Origin: Deltaproteobacteria bacterium
GTDB lineage: Bacteria > Myxococcota_A > UBA796 > GCA-2862545
DNA: 5,599 nt
Assembly (NCBI GenBank): GCA_019307545.1
Contig: JAFDJI010000490.1
Location: forward strand, 1 to 5,599
Direction of reading: 5' to 3'
Shown here piece after piece: positions 4,999 to 5,599 of this stretch (positions within the stretch are counted from its first letter, which is position 1; every line of letters begins with the position of its first letter). Both the position numbers and the translations under genes were made by a program. Below the pieces are notes generated by a model that was given only the letters and a program-made list of their open reading frames with translations, was not told the origin of the DNA and ran no database searches.

Positions 4999-5599
4999 CT
5001 ACTGCGTGCCCTCTTCCAGGGGAATGTCCGCCGGCGGCACTTCCACCGGTGCCGCCTTCGCCTGCAGCGCCGGGTCGACGAAGTAGGTGGCCACCGACCG
5101 GGTGCTCGTATGGCCCTCCAGGTCCGCCGCCAGGACGATGAGGGTGTTCAGGCCGGGCTTCAACCGGACCGAGGCCGTGTAGGGCACCGAGCGCACCTTC
5201 CCGTGGCGCCCCGTGCCGTCGTAGAACACCTTGTCCTCGCCGTGGAAGACCATCACGTAGGACACCCCCTGGTCGTCGGATACGACCCCGGACAGGGTGA
5301 CCTGTTCGTGGTCCACCGACACTTCGGGCGCTCGTGTCACCACGATGGCCGGCGGGACGCGCTTCGTCGACGCCGAGACCTCGCTGTCCAAGGTCAGCTC
5401 GATCTCTTCGTCGTTCACGAAGTAGGAGTAGAAACCGCCGCGCACGATGGAGGCGTAGTCATAGGCCTGCGCATCGCCGACCACCAACTCCAGGGCGAGG
5501 TGATCGGACGGCGCCGCGTCCACCTGCACCTCGAATGCGCCGCTCCAGGTCTCCCCGGGGGCCAGGGTCCGTACACAGCCGTCCGGGTACACCGTGGTC
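4999..5599 (-). CDS. C-terminal part of a beta-rich protein, possibly an S41-type (myxobacterial) secreted peptidase; 5' end beyond window edge
   Basis: The frame is open to the right-hand edge, so 199 C-terminal residues are seen and the true start is missing. A GTG at 5592-5590 is in frame but reads through from TT upstream and is unlikely to be the start. The first part (GETWSGAFEVQVDAAPSD, then LALELVVGDAQAYDYASIVR) reads like a beta-sandwich. The second part, roughly from PPAIVVTRAPEVSVD to ATYFVDP, looks Ig-like, with SGVVSDDQGVSYVMVFHGED, KVFYDGTG and LKPGLNTLIVLAADLEG. That pattern resembles the tail of the MXAN_5808-type S41 serine peptidases of myxobacteria, which would put it in the envelope. 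The end is a Pro/Ala/Glu-rich tail (VEVPPADIPLEEGTQ). No catalytic residue lies in the visible part, so the peptidase call is from memory of tail similarity only. It is separated from the next gene by 410 bases, so it is probably a different transcript. Confidence 0.6.
   Translation of the reverse strand, partial: TTVYPDGCVRTLAPGETWSGAFEVQVDAAPSDHLALELVVGDAQAYDYASIVRGGFYSYFVNDEEIELTLDSEVSASTKRVPPAIVVTRAPEVSVDHEQVTLSGVVSDDQGVSYVMVFHGEDKVFYDGTGRHGKVRSVPYTASVRLKPGLNTLIVLAADLEGHTSTRSVATYFVDPALQAKAAPVEVPPADIPLEEGTQ

Overview
The window is GC-rich DNA, and every gene I can support lies on the minus strand, so it is best read from right to left. The organism is probably a deltaproteobacterium or member of the Myxococcota. 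This rests on three points: a protein with an N-terminal GYF_2-type domain and a long Ala/Glu/Pro-rich linker, a beta-rich protein end resembling the tail of myxobacterial S41 peptidases, and a decaprenylphosphoryl-ribose-epimerase-like gene pair outside an obviously actinobacterial setting. The assignment is an inference from protein style only.

Layout from right to left. (1) 5599-4999: the 3' part of a gene whose product ends in Ig-like beta-rich sequence, possibly a secreted S41-type peptidase. (2) 4998-4589: a 410-base gene-free gap full of structure. It holds two perfect 52-bp tandem copies each containing a hairpin, a nested hairpin at 4792-4855, and a 133-base near-palindrome at 4642-4774. 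(3) 4588-3430: a DprE1-like FAD oxidase gene that is broken by a frame change and by loss of roughly 60-70 internal residues. (4) 3430-2696: an intact DprE2-like short-chain dehydrogenase whose start codon overlaps the oxidase stop codon (TGATG). (5) 2624-1425: an intact acetyl-CoA acetyltransferase-type thiolase. (6) 1413-415: a GYF_2-type domain protein with a 12-residue repeat linker and an unrecognised C-terminal domain. (7) 404-1: the N-terminal part of a small uncharacterised protein, cut by the window edge.

Genes 3-7 are closely spaced (a 1-base overlap, then 71, about 11 and 10 bases), so they could be one transcript. The oxidase and dehydrogenase form a known functional pair: oxidation then reduction at C2' of a polyprenyl-phosphate pentose, giving an epimerised sugar donor. 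The thiolase and the two last genes have no obvious mechanistic link to that pair. The two most notable signals are the broken oxidase, whose frame change fuses its reading frame without a stop to the dehydrogenase, and the structured intergenic gap. I saw no CRISPR array, tRNA, rRNA, transposase or phage gene.
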